This document shows positions 1 to 13,199 of a stretch of 64,000 nt of DNA, one piece after another. The notes under the pieces were generated by a model. That model was not told where the DNA came from and did not search any database. It saw only the letters and a program-made list of their open reading frames with translations. Each line of letters starts with the position of its first letter. Positions within the stretch are counted from its first letter, which is position 1. The DNA lies in NCBI RefSeq assembly GCF_036711975.1, contig NC_091966.1, positions 15,507,501-15,571,500 on the forward strand, written 5' to 3'. The DNA is from Onthophagus taurus. Its lineage: Eukaryota > Arthropoda > Insecta > Coleoptera > Scarabaeidae. The position numbers were made by a program, and so were the translations under genes.

Positions 1-759
1 AATTTTTATCATTTATCTGTAATCTTTATTTTATTTTTATTGTTATATTTTTTTACAATTCTTACACTTTTACACTTAAAATTCGACTGTTATGACTTAT
101 GACCCTTTGGTTTACAGTGTTAAAAAAGTTTCGAAAGTACAACTTTTGTGATATTAAATGTCTATGCTTGTGCCAACTTGACTTGGACTCCTGAATGCGA
201 CGAGTGGCAATGGAATCTTAAGCCAAGTTATGTCTCAGTATATATTTATGGCGAACTCTTCCTAAGTAAAGTCGTAAAAGAAGGAGGTTATTTACAAAAC
301 GTCCTGAGTCTGTTCAACTATGTAAGCCAAAAGAGTTGAGTATCTATAACTATCTTAAAGTTTCACAGTAATGGGTTTGACAACCGTCGACGTTATAAAC
401 ACAAAATGGTTTTGGAGTTATGACCCGATTTGAAACCCGGGTGATACAAAGAACGATATTCATGTTACATTTATGTACAAGTAAATATGGCCGCAATTCT
501 GCTGCAATGAAAGCTTCGTGATTATTTACAATAAATAGATAGGCAACCAAACAGGACAACAAATCATTCAAGTTAAAAGAAAAATTGAAAACTTTCGTTA
601 TAACTCCATAAATTAAAAAGAAAAGGAAAGGAAAAGCTACCTACTTCAAGCAGAAAGATAAAGTATACAGGTGTCTTAATTGTTACTCAGCTTTTGCACT
701 TTGATATATTAATATAAAATTCTTGCATCAAATTATAGTTTGTTCTTAAGATTAAATGT
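1..759. other. Intronic DNA of the obscurin gene, no feature recognised
   Basis: The last visible obscurin exon (4735-4827, minus strand) ends in a donor site, so everything to its left should be intron. I see no coding pattern, RNA gene or repeat in this stretch. Confidence 0.5.
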
Positions 760-1640
760 GAAGAGTTAATATGGAACGGAATAAAATTAAAAGTCTAGAG
801 GCGAATAAGGATTTTGAGGAGACATCGATAAAGACACAAGGAAAAAAGAGATGCTTCTAGAATGTTGCAGAAATTTGTAACAAGGGGAAACATTTTTGGA
901 AATACACAAAAAAAGGGTAGGTAATGTAATTGATATGTTGGAGACATGGGTGAACAAAACGAGGTGAGAAGGAATGCCACAACGACATAAATGATCAGCA
1001 GAAATTAAGGAAACAAGGTAGGACAAATGGCGCAATTATTACTCGAATCAAGGAAAGAACGATGCCGGCAAGTAAAAATGTTAAGCATCTAACAATTGGA
1101 AGAGAGTTTACTGCAAAGATCAATGAAGTTGGAAGAAGATAGCGTGGAAAGGAGGTGATGGAAGAAGAAAGGAGGTGATGTCAGAAAGATACTATACAGA
1201 AGAAAGAAAATTATTGCCCTGGATAGAAATCGAATATGTGTTGACAAATTTAAGGAATCTGTTGAATCGTCAACCGTCAGAATTAGAGCTGTAGGAAGGT
1301 GGTGGAATAAAGGGAGTAGAGGAGAAAAGAAAGTACAAAGTTGCACAGTACACAATGGTAGACTGGACGATTTATAGAAGTGATTAAGGAAGCGATAATA
1401 TAGACCAAGTACAAAAAGAGTTCAGGTTGAGAAGAAATGAATGGTGTGATAACAAGGCGAAAAATACGTGAGTAAAATGGAAATAGAAATTGGGTTGTGG
1501 CAATAGCATTGTGGGGAAATGCAAAAGGATTAACATAAGATAACCAGAAGAGACTATAGAAGTATATAAGAGAAAAACCAGTAGATGCACGAAAGAGAGG
1601 AATCAGAGATTAATACAATAAAACAAGATAGAAAAATATA

Positions 1641-1955
1641 CAGGGTGATTCAAGAAACCGCTGACAGACTTCTAGGGCGATCTAGCGTCGATCAAAGTTT
1701 TGTAAGAGATCAATTGATAGATAATTGATCACTTTATAAGAAAATACTGCCCGTTTGACAAAATTTCCAATGGCATAGACAATATTTAAAAAAAAGGCTT
1801 TTTATTGCAGATAATGTTTAATTTTAAAGAAACTTTGACCCGCTATATTTCGTTAAGGAGGCATTTGCGACCCGATGTATATTAAGACTAGTCATCTTAA
1901 TTTTTTTTATATTATCTACTCTAGAAGTCTGTCAGCGGATTTTTGAATCACCCTG
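1641..1955. mobile_element. MITE with mariner-like ends, internally deleted copy
   Basis: The element starts CAGGGTGATTCA and ends with the inverted TGAATCACCCTG, with TA on both sides (1639-1640 and 1956-1957). The terminal repeat is about 35 bases, including the GCTGACAGACTTCTAG block. The right part matches the right arm of the long foldback copy at 33590-34173, while most of the left arm is missing. It is non-coding and lies inside the LINE fossil, so it is the younger insertion. Confidence 0.85.
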
Positions 1956-2869
1956 TAGAAGTTGTAGAAGTTTTTAAAATCAGGTGATGATTTACAAAAG
2001 CAAAGAGGTTGAGAAACAACAATAGAGGCAGTAGTGGAAACGACTAAAAACACGAAAGCTGCCAGGACAAAACGCAGTTCAGGAAGAGGAAGGGTAGGAA
2101 GTGTAGAACAGAATGACAGACAAGCTATGGCAGATTTCGAAGATTTTGATTTTTAGCATTGAGAGAGGGCTTTTAATTCAAGTGGAAGGTGTTAAAGTGC
2201 AGGTATTCAAGTGGAGATTGGATACAATATGTCCATTGTACCACATGGTTCGTAAAGAGTTAGAAACTAATTACAGAGGTTGTAATTAGGTAATAAGTAA
2301 TGTCTCTTACTTATTACTCTCTAAGTGTTGCAACAAGAGACGGGAAGAGGGGAGAGAAGGAAGCAGTAATAACTCAACCAAAATTAAGAGAGCTGAGACC
2401 CACATGATTACGAGAGCTACACAAGTCCCGATCATATAGGAGTCTCTCCACGAGATATAGGATTACACCTAATTAACTTCCACTAGAAAAGACATGTATA
2501 CCTAATATTCCTACATTGGCGTGTAGTAACACACACTTCATATCTTAAGTATATCAGAGGGACGTTGTGGGAAGAAGAAAAAGAGCGATGCGTTTTGGTA
2601 ACGAAAGGGTTCAGGCGGAGATCACCATAAAATTCCTGCCAGTTTGTCTTATACACAGCAAAAATTGTAGAGTGCATAGATAGAGGACATTGGAAGGAGG
2701 CACTTATATGTATATACTAACTTACGCAAATGACATGGCGGAATGCATAAGGAAATCGAGGGCAATGATAATATGTTAGGAGAAGTATTTCAACGATTTG
2801 GAAGTCAATGTGGAAACTAAAGAAAATAATGAAGTTCTGTAAGTTAGGGAGAAGGCAAAGGCAGGAATG

Positions 2870-2914
2870 AAGATGCTCAAAGACAAAGCCTCGGTCGTTG
2901 TCTTTGAGCATCTT
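2870..2914. repeat. Perfect inverted repeat with 17-base arms
   Basis: AAGATGCTCAAAGACAA (2870-2886) is followed after 11 bases by its exact reverse complement (2898-2914). It lies inside the LINE fossil. A short snap-back duplication during decay could explain it; I see no sign of function. Confidence 0.8.
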
Positions 2915-3830
2915 CTTTTGAGGCAAGAGAGTACCTATTCAAATTTGAGATATAAGTTCAAAGATGATGACAGAGATATAACGCATATAAGAAAAGTGAC
3001 ATAAATTGCGAATACAATGATAAGTTTGGAATTAGGGACAAAGAGTATTTGGGAAAGATATTTAGAATGGGAAAGAGGTAGTTAAAGGTAATAATTCGAG
3101 AAGAGCGTAATGGTATCTGGAGTAGAAATATGGTTGAACGAAACAGGGACGCTATAAGATATACAAGCAAAGTACTGAATATGCCTGAATATCAGGTCTA
3201 GATCGAGAAACACTGCGATATATAGAAATAGAAGAGGTAATCGTAGATAAATTGAGAGTCGATGTGAGTAAGCAAGAATGATTTTTGGAAAATGTTTGAA
3301 GAAAATCAGGGCGGGAGTAGAGAAATATGGCTACAGGAAAAGGAGAAAATAGTTATAAAAGGTAAAAAAGAAAAGAATGGAAGAGACGGTAATTAAGATA
3401 CAGGGATAGAGTGAGTCAAAAAAATACAGAATCGAGAAAAAGGAGTTCAGATAGAGAAAGATGATACAATTTTAAGTATAGAGAAATTATAATGGACGAT
3501 GTGCCGAAATATCTTATGATTGGTAATGCAGAGAACAAGGAATAAGGTTGATAGTGAAATCAGATGTAACGAAATGAGGAAAATACCAATAGATATTCGA
3601 TGGACAACGAATAGCAAATGTCTATATGGTGTAGGAAGGATCGGAAAATCTTGTAAAGAAGGTATGATGAACTGAGGGAGGTCAGGCACTGAAGGTAGAT
3701 ACTGAGTAAATGTAGAGAGAGGATATGGATAGATGATTTGTTGAAAGAGAGAAAAAGATTAGGGAGTTGAACGGGAAAGTTTTGTAATATTATCATTGAT
3801 TTATTTATTGCTTATTCAGGACATTCAAAT

Positions 3831-4734
3831 TTGACGCAATTTGTAGTAGGTCACTACAGCAGCTCCATTCACACTTCAGTGTTAGTCTAAAGGGAGACAA
3901 AATACGTGTCTAAAGGAGGGAAAATTTGAGAAAAAAAAGCAAAAGAGTTAAAGATGAACAGATTAGCCAATGTTGAGAAAACGAACGTTACAAAATGGTG
4001 GTCATAAACAATAATGAATTCATACTCAAAATTGATATCTGTGGAAATAGAAAAAAAGATGAGCAATTGGTTGCGATTTTACGATATGTTGCCAACCTTA
4101 GGAAATAATTATGGCCTCATCTACATGCAAATTTATTTGAAATATACTGAACTATCAATTGGATACATCTTATAACAATGTTATAGCTTCACCTATTGTC
4201 ATTATTAACACAAATTACTAATTTTTACTGAAAGATTAAAATTTAAATTCTTTTTATCTGCGTTAGTATACGTATATTCTATATTAAATATCAAAATTTA
4301 TTGGTAGTAATAATTCCCAACAGCATTGAAATAACCATAACAATAAATATTATATGTAATTAAGTTAAAATTTTATTCGAACCGTACTGACCGAAGTAGT
4401 TTTCGTACAATTTGGGTCAAGCGTTCTAAATATAATTAAGTTCAAAACTAGTTTAATCTATCACTGAACAAATTTAATTCTACTAAACAAAGCACTCTGA
4501 CACAATCATTTATTTTCAAAATAAAAAATCGCATTTCTTCAATCCATTTTTAAATCAAGTGAAATATATTCAAACTTAGTAATAGATGCCTAAATTTAAA
4601 ATATAAAGTCGAGAAGTAAACACATTCAGTGCATATTTTTCAAAGTATCAACGAAATGTGCGGTAAATCTGTGCCAAAACATATCCGATATCTATCTCGT
4701 TCTGCTTTCAATTCTAAAAATCCTTGACACTCAC
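3831..4734. other. Intronic DNA, nothing recognised
   Basis: AT-rich, with stops in all frames. The obscurin donor (GTGAGT on the minus strand) lies at its right end. Confidence 0.5.
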
Positions 4735-4827
4735 CTTTAAGAGAAGCTGATAGTCGTTTATGCGTTGAATCGGAAGCTTCAGGTGCTCGGCGAAGCTCTT
4801 GTCGTCACCAAGTCGATGTGACAGCTC
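4735..4827 (-). CDS. Unc-89: Obscurin (Unc-89), coding exon 7: distal part of the DH domain
   Basis: Read on the minus strand, an acceptor (TTTGTAG) precedes 93 bases that code for 31 residues with no stop, followed by a GTGAGT donor. The peptide contains FAEHLKLPIQRINDYQLLLK. This is the signature of the late RhoGEF (DH) helix, in which a conserved L-x-x-P-x-Q-R-x-x-x-Y-x-L-L-L stretch contacts the small GTPase. The exon starts in phase 0, which fits the phase-0 end of exon 6 at 15019, so the peptide runs on as YFD then ELSHRLGDDKS. The intron between them is 10.2 kb. Later exons (PH domain, immunoglobulin repeats, kinase regions in known family members) must lie off the left edge. Confidence 0.88.
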
Positions 4828-7800
4828 CTACAAACACAAGGAACTGCGTCAGAGGCGAAAAACGAAATAAACCGTGACGTTCAATCGACGGAACGAATCT
4901 AAACTTATACACTACTTAGATGAAACGCAGGTGAACCACCAACGATTATAAAACAAACATTTTAAGATAAGAATAGATTAACATTTTTTGTGTTAAATGA
5001 TATTTAAATCTTGATGATTTTTTTTTTGATTATTCTGTTTTCAATATTGAGACAAAGTTATAAATACATTTTACGAATACATATGATGTATGAATCGCCA
5101 ACGCAATGTGTGAATATTAAATTTAGATCTGAGTATCTAAAGTAAATTTTACAAAGTAGTTTATGTTAAATTTTATTTTCACTAGTCAGTTATTTAGATT
5201 TAAATCAGTACATATCATCTCATCAGTTAAATATAGTGTAATGTCTCCAACAAACTGAGAACGAAGACTTAAGTCACAAGTACTTGTCGTGTATCATAGA
5301 CGAAATATTACAAAATATTAATTTTCTTAATGGGCAAGGTCCAAAATTGAGCTATTTTGGCATAAGCTGCATAAAGCTTGGCAACTCAAGCATAAGCACG
5401 ATAAATTATTGTAATCACTAATCATACTCTCTTCCTAATTATATATAAAATAATGAGATATAATTCATGAAACTTGTAGATATAAAACGGCGCCATTCTT
5501 TGAACGGCTTCCAATTGAACCTTCTCAAACGCGAAATCTAGAGACGGTCGTTTGCGCATCTATTTCTGAACTTTGTTTGACCTCGAGGCAATGAAGTTGG
5601 ACTAACGGTAATTCACAGTAACGCGGCCGTAAACTGAAAACTAGAATTTTCAGTATTGCGACTAAAATCATCGCGAGAATTAGGTGCCCTATATAAACAG
5701 GCAATTTTCGTTAAAATATGACGAAATTTATATCAAATATAACTTATAATTTAATTTATTTGTTAAAATTAATTTAAGAATATAAATTTCGTTATTAATT
5801 TTTTGGTACGAAGTTCTTATAAACTTATAAACAATGAAGATTCCGGATGTTATATATATAATTTACAAAATTTATAAGATAGAATATATTTATTAGCAAT
5901 ATTATTAATAACTAAGTGATTAATAACTTAACAATCAGTATTTGACTATATTAAAATATGCGTCAAAAAGAGATAGTATTTCACATCCATAATAGAACAC
6001 CAAGCTTGATGTCATAAAAACGGAAAGGATTCGTCAATCCGGCATGAAGCCAAATGTATTCAGCGACATACTGAATACGCACGAACAAACATGCTTTACA
6101 AATACATACAATGAATAGTGCTTAATAAAAGTTGGTAAAACCGAAAAAAAATACGTCTGTCTCAACGTCGTGTGGCCAAAAATAGTATCAAAATTCTGAA
6201 AATATAACGTCGCGTTCACAGGTATTACGTAAACCATCCGGAATTTTCTATCGACTTCACGGATAAATTTAGAATGAAGAATTCTTTCTAAAATGATTCC
6301 AACTGTTTTATAAGATTTTTTTAAATTTTTGATGGTACTTTTTGAATAAAGAGTACTGCTGTTATTTGGAGATAGCAAGGTTATGTTTTTTTGATTAGAT
6401 GAAGATACAAAGCGCAACGTCACCTATGTATGACGTGTATCCTACCTGTGGATCTTGGGGTTAATCCACGTGTGCAGACTACGGCTGCAAGAGGAGACGC
6501 GCACTTTTCACTGACACAGATTCGACTAAAGCCGGCAGGCAAAGTTGGAAGCTGAGCCCCAGGCTAAACATAGACCATAATGTGGAGGAGTTCTCCACTC
6601 GATAAGCCGCTAGAGTAACATACGATTTGACGACAACCTTTCTATATGACCAATTCGATTGGTGCATGCAACACTTATCTTGATCAACTTAAAGTTGCTT
6701 AGTATTCTAATAAGATATTTGTTGGAAACTTTTTGGCACTAGAATCTAAATAACAAACATTCCATTAGTTTGATTTGTTTTATTTTTATCTTATCACCTA
6801 CAAGATAATTATCTTCATTGAAATTATAAAAAACCAACAATTTTAAGCTTTTTTAAGCATTAATCTTATTAATTTATCTGAGAAAATTTGGCACAATACC
6901 CGAATTTGTATTATTCACGAAGTACGTACCAGGTAAAATGTATTCATAAATCAAATATATTTAAGACGAAATGTGTAATGTACCGTGTAGATGAAAAATG
7001 TTCCTGTTCCACACCTGACTACAACGACAATTGTTTAGAAAAAGTTTTTCTAAATATATAAATCTTTATCTTTAAGTTATAAATCATTACAACAAAGTGA
7101 ATATGAAAAAGCATTACATACTTTTATTATTGAATATAAATTCAAAGAAATTAAAGTTACTCATGTATGCTTTAGTAAAGTCGTTTCAACAAACGCTATA
7201 ATTTTCATGTATATGAATAAAACCTGTGGGTGTTATGTTCGAAATACTTTCTTAAAATAGAATTTGAACTCAAATATAAAAAAGTCTTCAGTATTTACAA
7301 AAAATCTCTAATAATAAAATTTTAGCACTTGTTACCAAAAATATTTTTTGGAAATGATGATGTAATATTAACAAATGAAGTTTTAAAAAAAATCAGAAGA
7401 AACTTTATTTTGTATCGTGTGATGAAGCTTTTAGTTAGTAGTAAAACTGAAGATCACTTCTCGTAATGTTTCTCTTGGCACCGATGCAATAACAAAATTT
7501 TAAAAATACGTTTAACCCATTAAAGCCATTTTTTAGCCATTGATAACAATTCTGTTAATAACATTTCTTGTGTTCTCCAACAAAGTTTTAGTGGAAATCA
7601 TCACCAAAATCGTGATCTCTTTAACTCCAAGAAAGAGGTAACAAACAATTTAATTCTTAATGTTAGAGTAAACTTTTCTGTGCAGGTTTAAGTATAAACG
7701 TATTTGAGTCTTGTAAGTAACTTGAATATCAGAAGTTGTTTTACTTTCTGCATGATTCCATTAAAAAATTGGGTAGAATGAGTACCCAAAGCATTGTTCT

Positions 7801-7955
7801 AGAACCCATAATATTACAGATAAAACCGAAACTCATTAAAGTGGGTGAACATAATATCATAAGTGAGGAAGGGTTTAAGTATATATTTATTATCCAAGGA
7901 CAATTTAAATTTACGGTGTATAAACCTATATGCATATAGTTTAGTTAATCTTCTA
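4828..7955. other. Intronic DNA, no feature recognised
   Basis: Part of the 10.2-kb obscurin intron 6. A patch near 6420-6660 is richer in GC than its surroundings but shows no protein family I know. No RNA gene was recognised. Confidence 0.4.
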
Positions 7956-7959
7956 CTTC

Positions 7960-8420
7960 TTAAGTTTGGTGAATACATTCTTTTTCATGTGTGATCTTTG
8001 AGATGAGAAAGTTGAAAGCTGCACATTTTCACAGAATGGCAGAAGAGAAATCTCTTCTTCATCAACTTTGATGCACCATGTTTTAACTATTTCTAAATTT
8101 TGTTTATGTTTATTTGAATGTTTCTTAGCGCTTCGCTCTCCAACTTTACTGCACCCGTATCTTTCCCAATGATGCTCTTCCCACATTCCAAGTCACCCTC
8201 TATCCCATATTGCGTATTGCTGACATATGAGCAAAGTATGCTCCATTATCCATTTCTCCGCAAGAACAACATTCATTTGTATTCATCTTTACTATCTTTA
8301 GTAGGTACCTTTCAAACACTCTATCTATGTTCCTGTATTAGAGATTACAGTTCCTGTCAAACCATTATAATTATCTTATCTACCCTGCCACATATCAACA
8401 GTTCTATGATTGTTTTCCTG
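7960..8420 (-). mobile_element. LINE fossil, C-terminal cysteine/histidine region
   Basis: Minus-strand frames give FERYLLKIVK, then NECCSCGEMDNGAYFAH, then a V-T-W-N-V-G-R stretch. This is the layout of the zinc-binding tail found after the RNase H domain of many LINE polyproteins (C-x2-C, then H about ten residues later). The copy is interrupted by stops and has no visible RT. Assignment rests on this short block only. Confidence 0.35.
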
Positions 8421-9935
8421 CATCATCATTTTCCGCGAAACTATACGAAACACCGAAAAAATAAAATATGTTCCTCAGTAAGAACACATCGCTACCACTT
8501 GTTATAATCAAAGGTGAAATTTTTTCGTCAGATAGTTTTTGAGAAAAAAATCGCAAAGTGGACGAAGTTACGAGTAGCCTCAAAAAGCGATTTTCATTAA
8601 TTGCAACAAACTTTACCGCTATATCTTCATCGATCCGCTGCGAAGATATCAATCTCCTAATGTGCCTTGATTTTTGGCACCGATTGTAAGAATATGTGAG
8701 TTCAGTGATTCAGTACATTCCGATTATCCTCTTGTGGATGTCCGCCAACTTTGTCAGAATTGAAGATGGCACTATCAACGTTCCAAAGTAACTGTATACT
8801 AAATTTAAAGTTGAATTGGGTTGGTCGTCGTAAGTAGCAGTTATCGTAGATCGTGTTGTTGTAAATCGAGAACTACTTTAATATCACTGTGATATATTAC
8901 GTCCGACGAAAGGTTAAAGAGATGTAGTGTAGAAATAACAAATTGTACTAGCTAACAGTTAATGAAGAATAAGAAGGTTAAGTTAATAGTCAACATAAAT
9001 AACGCCCATCATGTATAGCCGATCTCATCACATGTCGTTGTAACTGTGTTGTCAATGAATGCATTAATTATGGAAAGCTATTATGCCTCTATTATTACAA
9101 GGAAATTCTATCATTTTCACCAAATAGAGCAGTTATTGCATATTTTGTGGTGAAAATACATAAGAAATACATAATTGGAAGAAGCAGTAATATAAAACTG
9201 CTTATTGGGAACGTGGGAAAAGTAAATGACATAGAAAATAAATTAAGTTTAGTGTCAGAGTCAAATTCATTTCAACTATTTGAAAACTAAATAACGTTTG
9301 CATTGGCCATGAAAACTTGTAGATATTTCCTAGATTAATTACATTAAAGATCGAATATTTTATCCCGAAACCATTACTGTTAGGTATAACAAGAGGCATG
9401 ATAGAACTCCAGCCCAACGTTTCAGACGATTCAGGTGATCGTCCAAATGGAAAGTCAATCGTCCGTTTGTTCGTTGTATCATTTTATTGTAGACTACAAA
9501 GAAAAAAAATTAAATATACAAAGAATATCAATACACTAAGAATATTGAAAATAACTTTTATTTAAAAATATTTCGGAAAAATCGCTAACAATCCTTTGTT
9601 TACCAATTCAGTCAACACAGCAAATTTACAAACAGATTACAGCACGACGTGAAATATTGTCAATTTAACGTAAAAGAAGAATGCTTTGTATTGGAGATTT
9701 GTCAATTTGCTAAAATTATACTCATAATATAGAATAAGCCGAAAAGGTCTGTATTTAATTGAAACAAATCACTTAAATAAGTAAGAAGTAAATTCACAAA
9801 GAGGAAGTTTAACGTCAAGTGGCTCAAGAAATTATTGGAAAATTATTCCAAGCGAAGTTAATTAAATTGGTAACAGCACATGGACAGTTTCCTAATGATT
9901 ACAGATTGTTAATTCAGAAAATTAAATTCAAATGA
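8421..9935. other. Intronic DNA, nothing recognised
   Basis: Mostly AT-rich sequence inside the large obscurin intron with no coding pattern I could assign. Confidence 0.4.
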
Positions 9936-9939
9936 AAAA

Positions 9940-10468
9940 CAAAAATAAAAACAACTGGTACTATTGGAGAAACGCTTATTAGCCTTGTGTGGAAGACATT
10001 GAAAAATGTCTTTAAAAAATAGATTCGTTACAATTATCTAATAACACTGTTTCAGATCTTTCTGCTGATACAGAAACAGAGCTAATTAATCGACGTAAAT
10101 TTTGCAGCGAATATGTTGCAAATAGATGAAACAACAGATGTCACAGGTCATCATTTAAATACAGTAATAACTATATTTATATCACAGACGCTGCACAAGC
10201 AATGGTGGGGAACATGAAGTTTGAGTGGTATATTGGTATGAATGCAACTGAAAACCACTGCATTTTGCAGAGACAAGCTCTAGATACAAAAAGTTCTCAA
10301 CATATTTAAGAAGTATTTTGGATACAGTTGTAAAAATGACAAATTTACATGATTTGTCAATTTTACAACAACATTTTGCAAATCAAGACCATTCCAATCC
10401 AAATTACTTAAAATTGTATACGATGAAATGAGTAGCTAACGTTTCAAAGTAGCTAAAGTTTTTCATCG
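9940..10468 (+). mobile_element. hAT-type transposase fossil (ZBED5-like)
   Basis: Plus-strand frames keep TIGETL, LSNNTVSDLSADTETELI, LQIDETTDVTG, DAAQAMVG, HCILQRQALDTK, CKSRPFQSKLLKIVYDEM in the correct order for the catalytic core of the hAT subfamily that also gave rise to vertebrate ZBED5-like proteins. DETTD carries the first catalytic aspartate. Frameshifts and stops make it inactive. The sequence is cut off at about 10468, just where the LINE begins, so the LINE appears to have inserted into it. Confidence 0.75.
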
Positions 10469-10471
10469 GAA

Positions 10472-13190
10472 ATGTCATTTGAAGTATGTGCCGCACGTGT
10501 TAAATTTATGGCTAAAGATGTTGTATGCGTTTGTGTCTTTAGGCCCCCACTGGGCTCGATTGAGACGTTTGTTGCTAACCTGTCTGCGTTACTTTGTTCT
10601 TTATTCTTAAAATTCCAAAACATTGTTCTATGCGGTGATTTTAACATTGACATTAATAAATTTAATAGGGAATCCGATCTTTTGAAAGATATTTTGAGCT
10701 CATTTGGTCTACACGGTCAAACGAGCGAGCCAACGCGCATAGCTATTGACAAAAACAACCGCATAGCCAATTCAACATTGGATTATATATTTACTAATTT
10801 ACCGGCGCGTTTCTGCACATTTACCGTTTTTGATCCTATTATAGCGGATCACATGGCTTGTTCACTCGAGGTTCTTTTTGAGCCGGTAATTGATGTGGAG
10901 ATAGAGGCGCCTGTGGTAGTAAGGCGTCGTGTGTTGTCAAATTCGAATCTTGCTAAGTTATATTCGCAATTACGTGATTATGATTGGTCGCATATCTGTT
11001 CAAATATTCAATCCGACTCTTATGACCGTTTTTTGAATGTATTTATGTTTTACTTTGATATATGTTGCCCTATAGTTTCTGGTCGTCCTGGTGGTTGTAA
11101 TAGAGCTCCCTGGGTTACAAATGATATAATATGTGCTGGCAGGGAACTTAAAGACATGTTTTGGATTATGAGCAACGGTTATCCGGAGTTGCGTAACTTA
11201 TATAATGTTAAGAAGGGTTCATATAGAAAACTAATTAATGAAACTAAACAGAAACATACTATGAAACAAATAATAGAGTCATCGAATAGAAGTCGCGCAG
11301 TGTGGCATTGTGTAAATAACCAATTGGGTAAAGGAAGGAAGCAAACTAGTTTTCTGTTGCGTTCGGATGATGGTCATATGATTAGCGACACTGCGCAGAT
11401 CTGCTCAACATTTTCAAAGTTTTTCACAACATCTGTTGAGGAGAAGGTAGAGTTGATTTATGGCCCGATGAGGGATGAATCTTGCACCGTTGGTAGCTCT
11501 ATACCCAATAGCATATTTTTGTATACTATATCCTCCGCAGAAATTCTAGCGGCAATCAAGCGCTTAAAAAACGTACGTTCGACGGGTTGCGATGGCATCG
11601 ATGTGAGTGTAATTAAGTATGTAGCGTCTTGTCTGGTCGAGCCCCTTAAGCATGTATTTAATTTTTCTGTTTGTTCTGGAATCTTTCCCGGGGCGCTGAA
11701 AATTTCTCGGGTCATTCCAGTTTTCAAGGCTGGTGATCCTACAAATGTCAACAATTTCAGACCAATAGCGATAACTAGCGTTTTTTCAAAGATATTTGAA
11801 AGCATCGTCTCGGAGCGATATTTGAGTTTTCTGGTTCAATGTTGTTAGTAATGCTCAGCATGGTTTTAGGCGGGGCCTGTCTACAAAGACTGCGTCATTG
11901 AATTTTATTGAGTTCATCTACGATAACCTGGATAAAGGTAATTTTGCTGTGGGTCTGTTCTTCGACATGTCGCGTGCGTTTGATTCGCTGCCACTAGTGT
12001 ACATCATGCAGAAATTGTATGCTTTGGGTTTGCGAGGCACGATTTTAAATTGGCTTCAATCATTTCTGGAGGAACGAAAAATAAAAGTGGTCCTCTCTGG
12101 TCAGGAGTCATCGGAATCAAATGTTCGACTGGGAGTTCCCCAGGGCTCAATCTTGGGCCCATTAATTTTTCTATTGTATATAAATGACCTTCCGGAGTAT
12201 CTTTCCGATGTCCACATAGTCATGTATGCCGATGACACGTCAATTGCCCTGGCGTCGAATGATGCTGATATGCTTTTTTCTAAAGTCAAGCAATGATTCA
12301 ACGGTATGAATCATTTGATGCTTGGTGCAAAACAAAATCGTATTGTTCTTAATCTAAAAAAGACCGTGTTTGTAAATTTTCATAAGAGGAGAAGGCTTCC
12401 GCAAGCCGATGATATCATTCTATCAAATAGCTGCAAGTTTTTGGATGTTTATCTAGACGAGCAACTAAGTTTTGACAAACATGTTGATCATCTGGTTTCG
12501 AAATTGAACTCGTCCTTTTATGCAATTCTGAAGTTGAAGGGATGCCTCCCGCTATCGGGATTATTAGATGCGTATTATGCTCTCTGTTATTCGCATCTCT
12601 CATACAATATATTATTGTGGGGAAGATCGACGGAGTGGCGGCGTGCCTTTGTAGCACAGAAGCGCATTATAAGATTAATCTTCGACCTAAACTGCAGAGA
12701 TTCGTGTAGAGATACATTCAAGGCCAATTCGCTTCTTACTCTTCAAAGTATATATATATAAATCAGTTGTTCATGTGCGGGAGCATGCCGATAGATACCC
12801 TGTCATGAAACACAATTACGAAACTAGATCTGATAGTTTGGTGTGCTTGGGTCATCATAAGACGGCTTTCTTTGAAAAGAGTCCACGGTATGATTTCCCA
12901 AAGCTCTATAATAATTTGCCATCTGCAATTAAAAAAGCTGATACGCTTAGCTCATTTAAACATAAAGTAAAAATGATGCTTGTAGAAAGGGCGTTTTACG
13001 ACCGCCAGGAATACTTGTCATTTAATTTTAGTATTAGTCCTTGTCAACTAGCATAGGTCATACTTCATAATTTAATTTCTCTCTTTCTTTGTTGAATATT
13101 GTGTATGTTGTGTATTATATATTGTATGTGGTTTGAACTTGTCACATCTACTATTTGTAGCCAGGTGATTAAATAAATTATTAACATACC
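10472..13190 (+). mobile_element. 5'-truncated Jockey/CR1-like LINE, endonuclease plus reverse transcriptase
   Basis: The copy begins inside an apurinic-type endonuclease domain (CGDFNIDINKF near residue 50; TLDYIFTN; DPIIADHMACSLEV). A reverse transcriptase follows: FRPIAITSVFSKIFESI, then QHGFRRGLSTKTASLNFIEF, FFDMSRAFDSL, GVPQGSILGPL, and the catalytic MYADDTS with YADD at 12225-12236. A C-terminal region runs to 13056 (DFPKLYNNLPSAIKK). The reading frame is broken three times: a one-base shift near 11835, an in-frame TGA at 12294-12296, and a shift in a TA run near 12750. It lies opposite to the host gene inside obscurin intron 6. The 3' end is near 13190 with an AT-rich tail and no long poly(A). 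Breaks are few, so the insertion is fairly recent. Confidence 0.9.
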
Positions 13191-13199
13191 TCTCTTTTA

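Larger units (their letters stand above)
760..3830 (+). mobile_element. Decayed LINE retrotransposon, reverse transcriptase and C-terminal region
   Basis: Plus-strand frames between about 2690 and 3830 keep recognisable pieces of a LINE polyprotein despite many stops and frame changes. One reads LTYANDMAE, a decayed form of the YADD catalytic block. It is followed by EKYFNDLEVNVETK, typical of the segment after motif C. Next comes YKFKDDDRDITHIRKV with IWERYLEW, then the C-terminal KYREIIMDDVPKYL. The same family appears at 18980-19880 on the other strand. The part from 760 to 2690 is purine-rich and may be the 5' half of the same copy, but there I see only composition and short charged runs. 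A separate inverted-repeat element sits inside at 1641-1955. Clade is uncertain; it resembles LINEs that insect annotations often call Lian- or LOA-like. Confidence 0.5.

Noticed and set aside
787..1590. Several minus-strand open frames rich in Leu, Phe and Ser
   Set aside because: They are the complement of purine-rich LINE remains on the plus strand.
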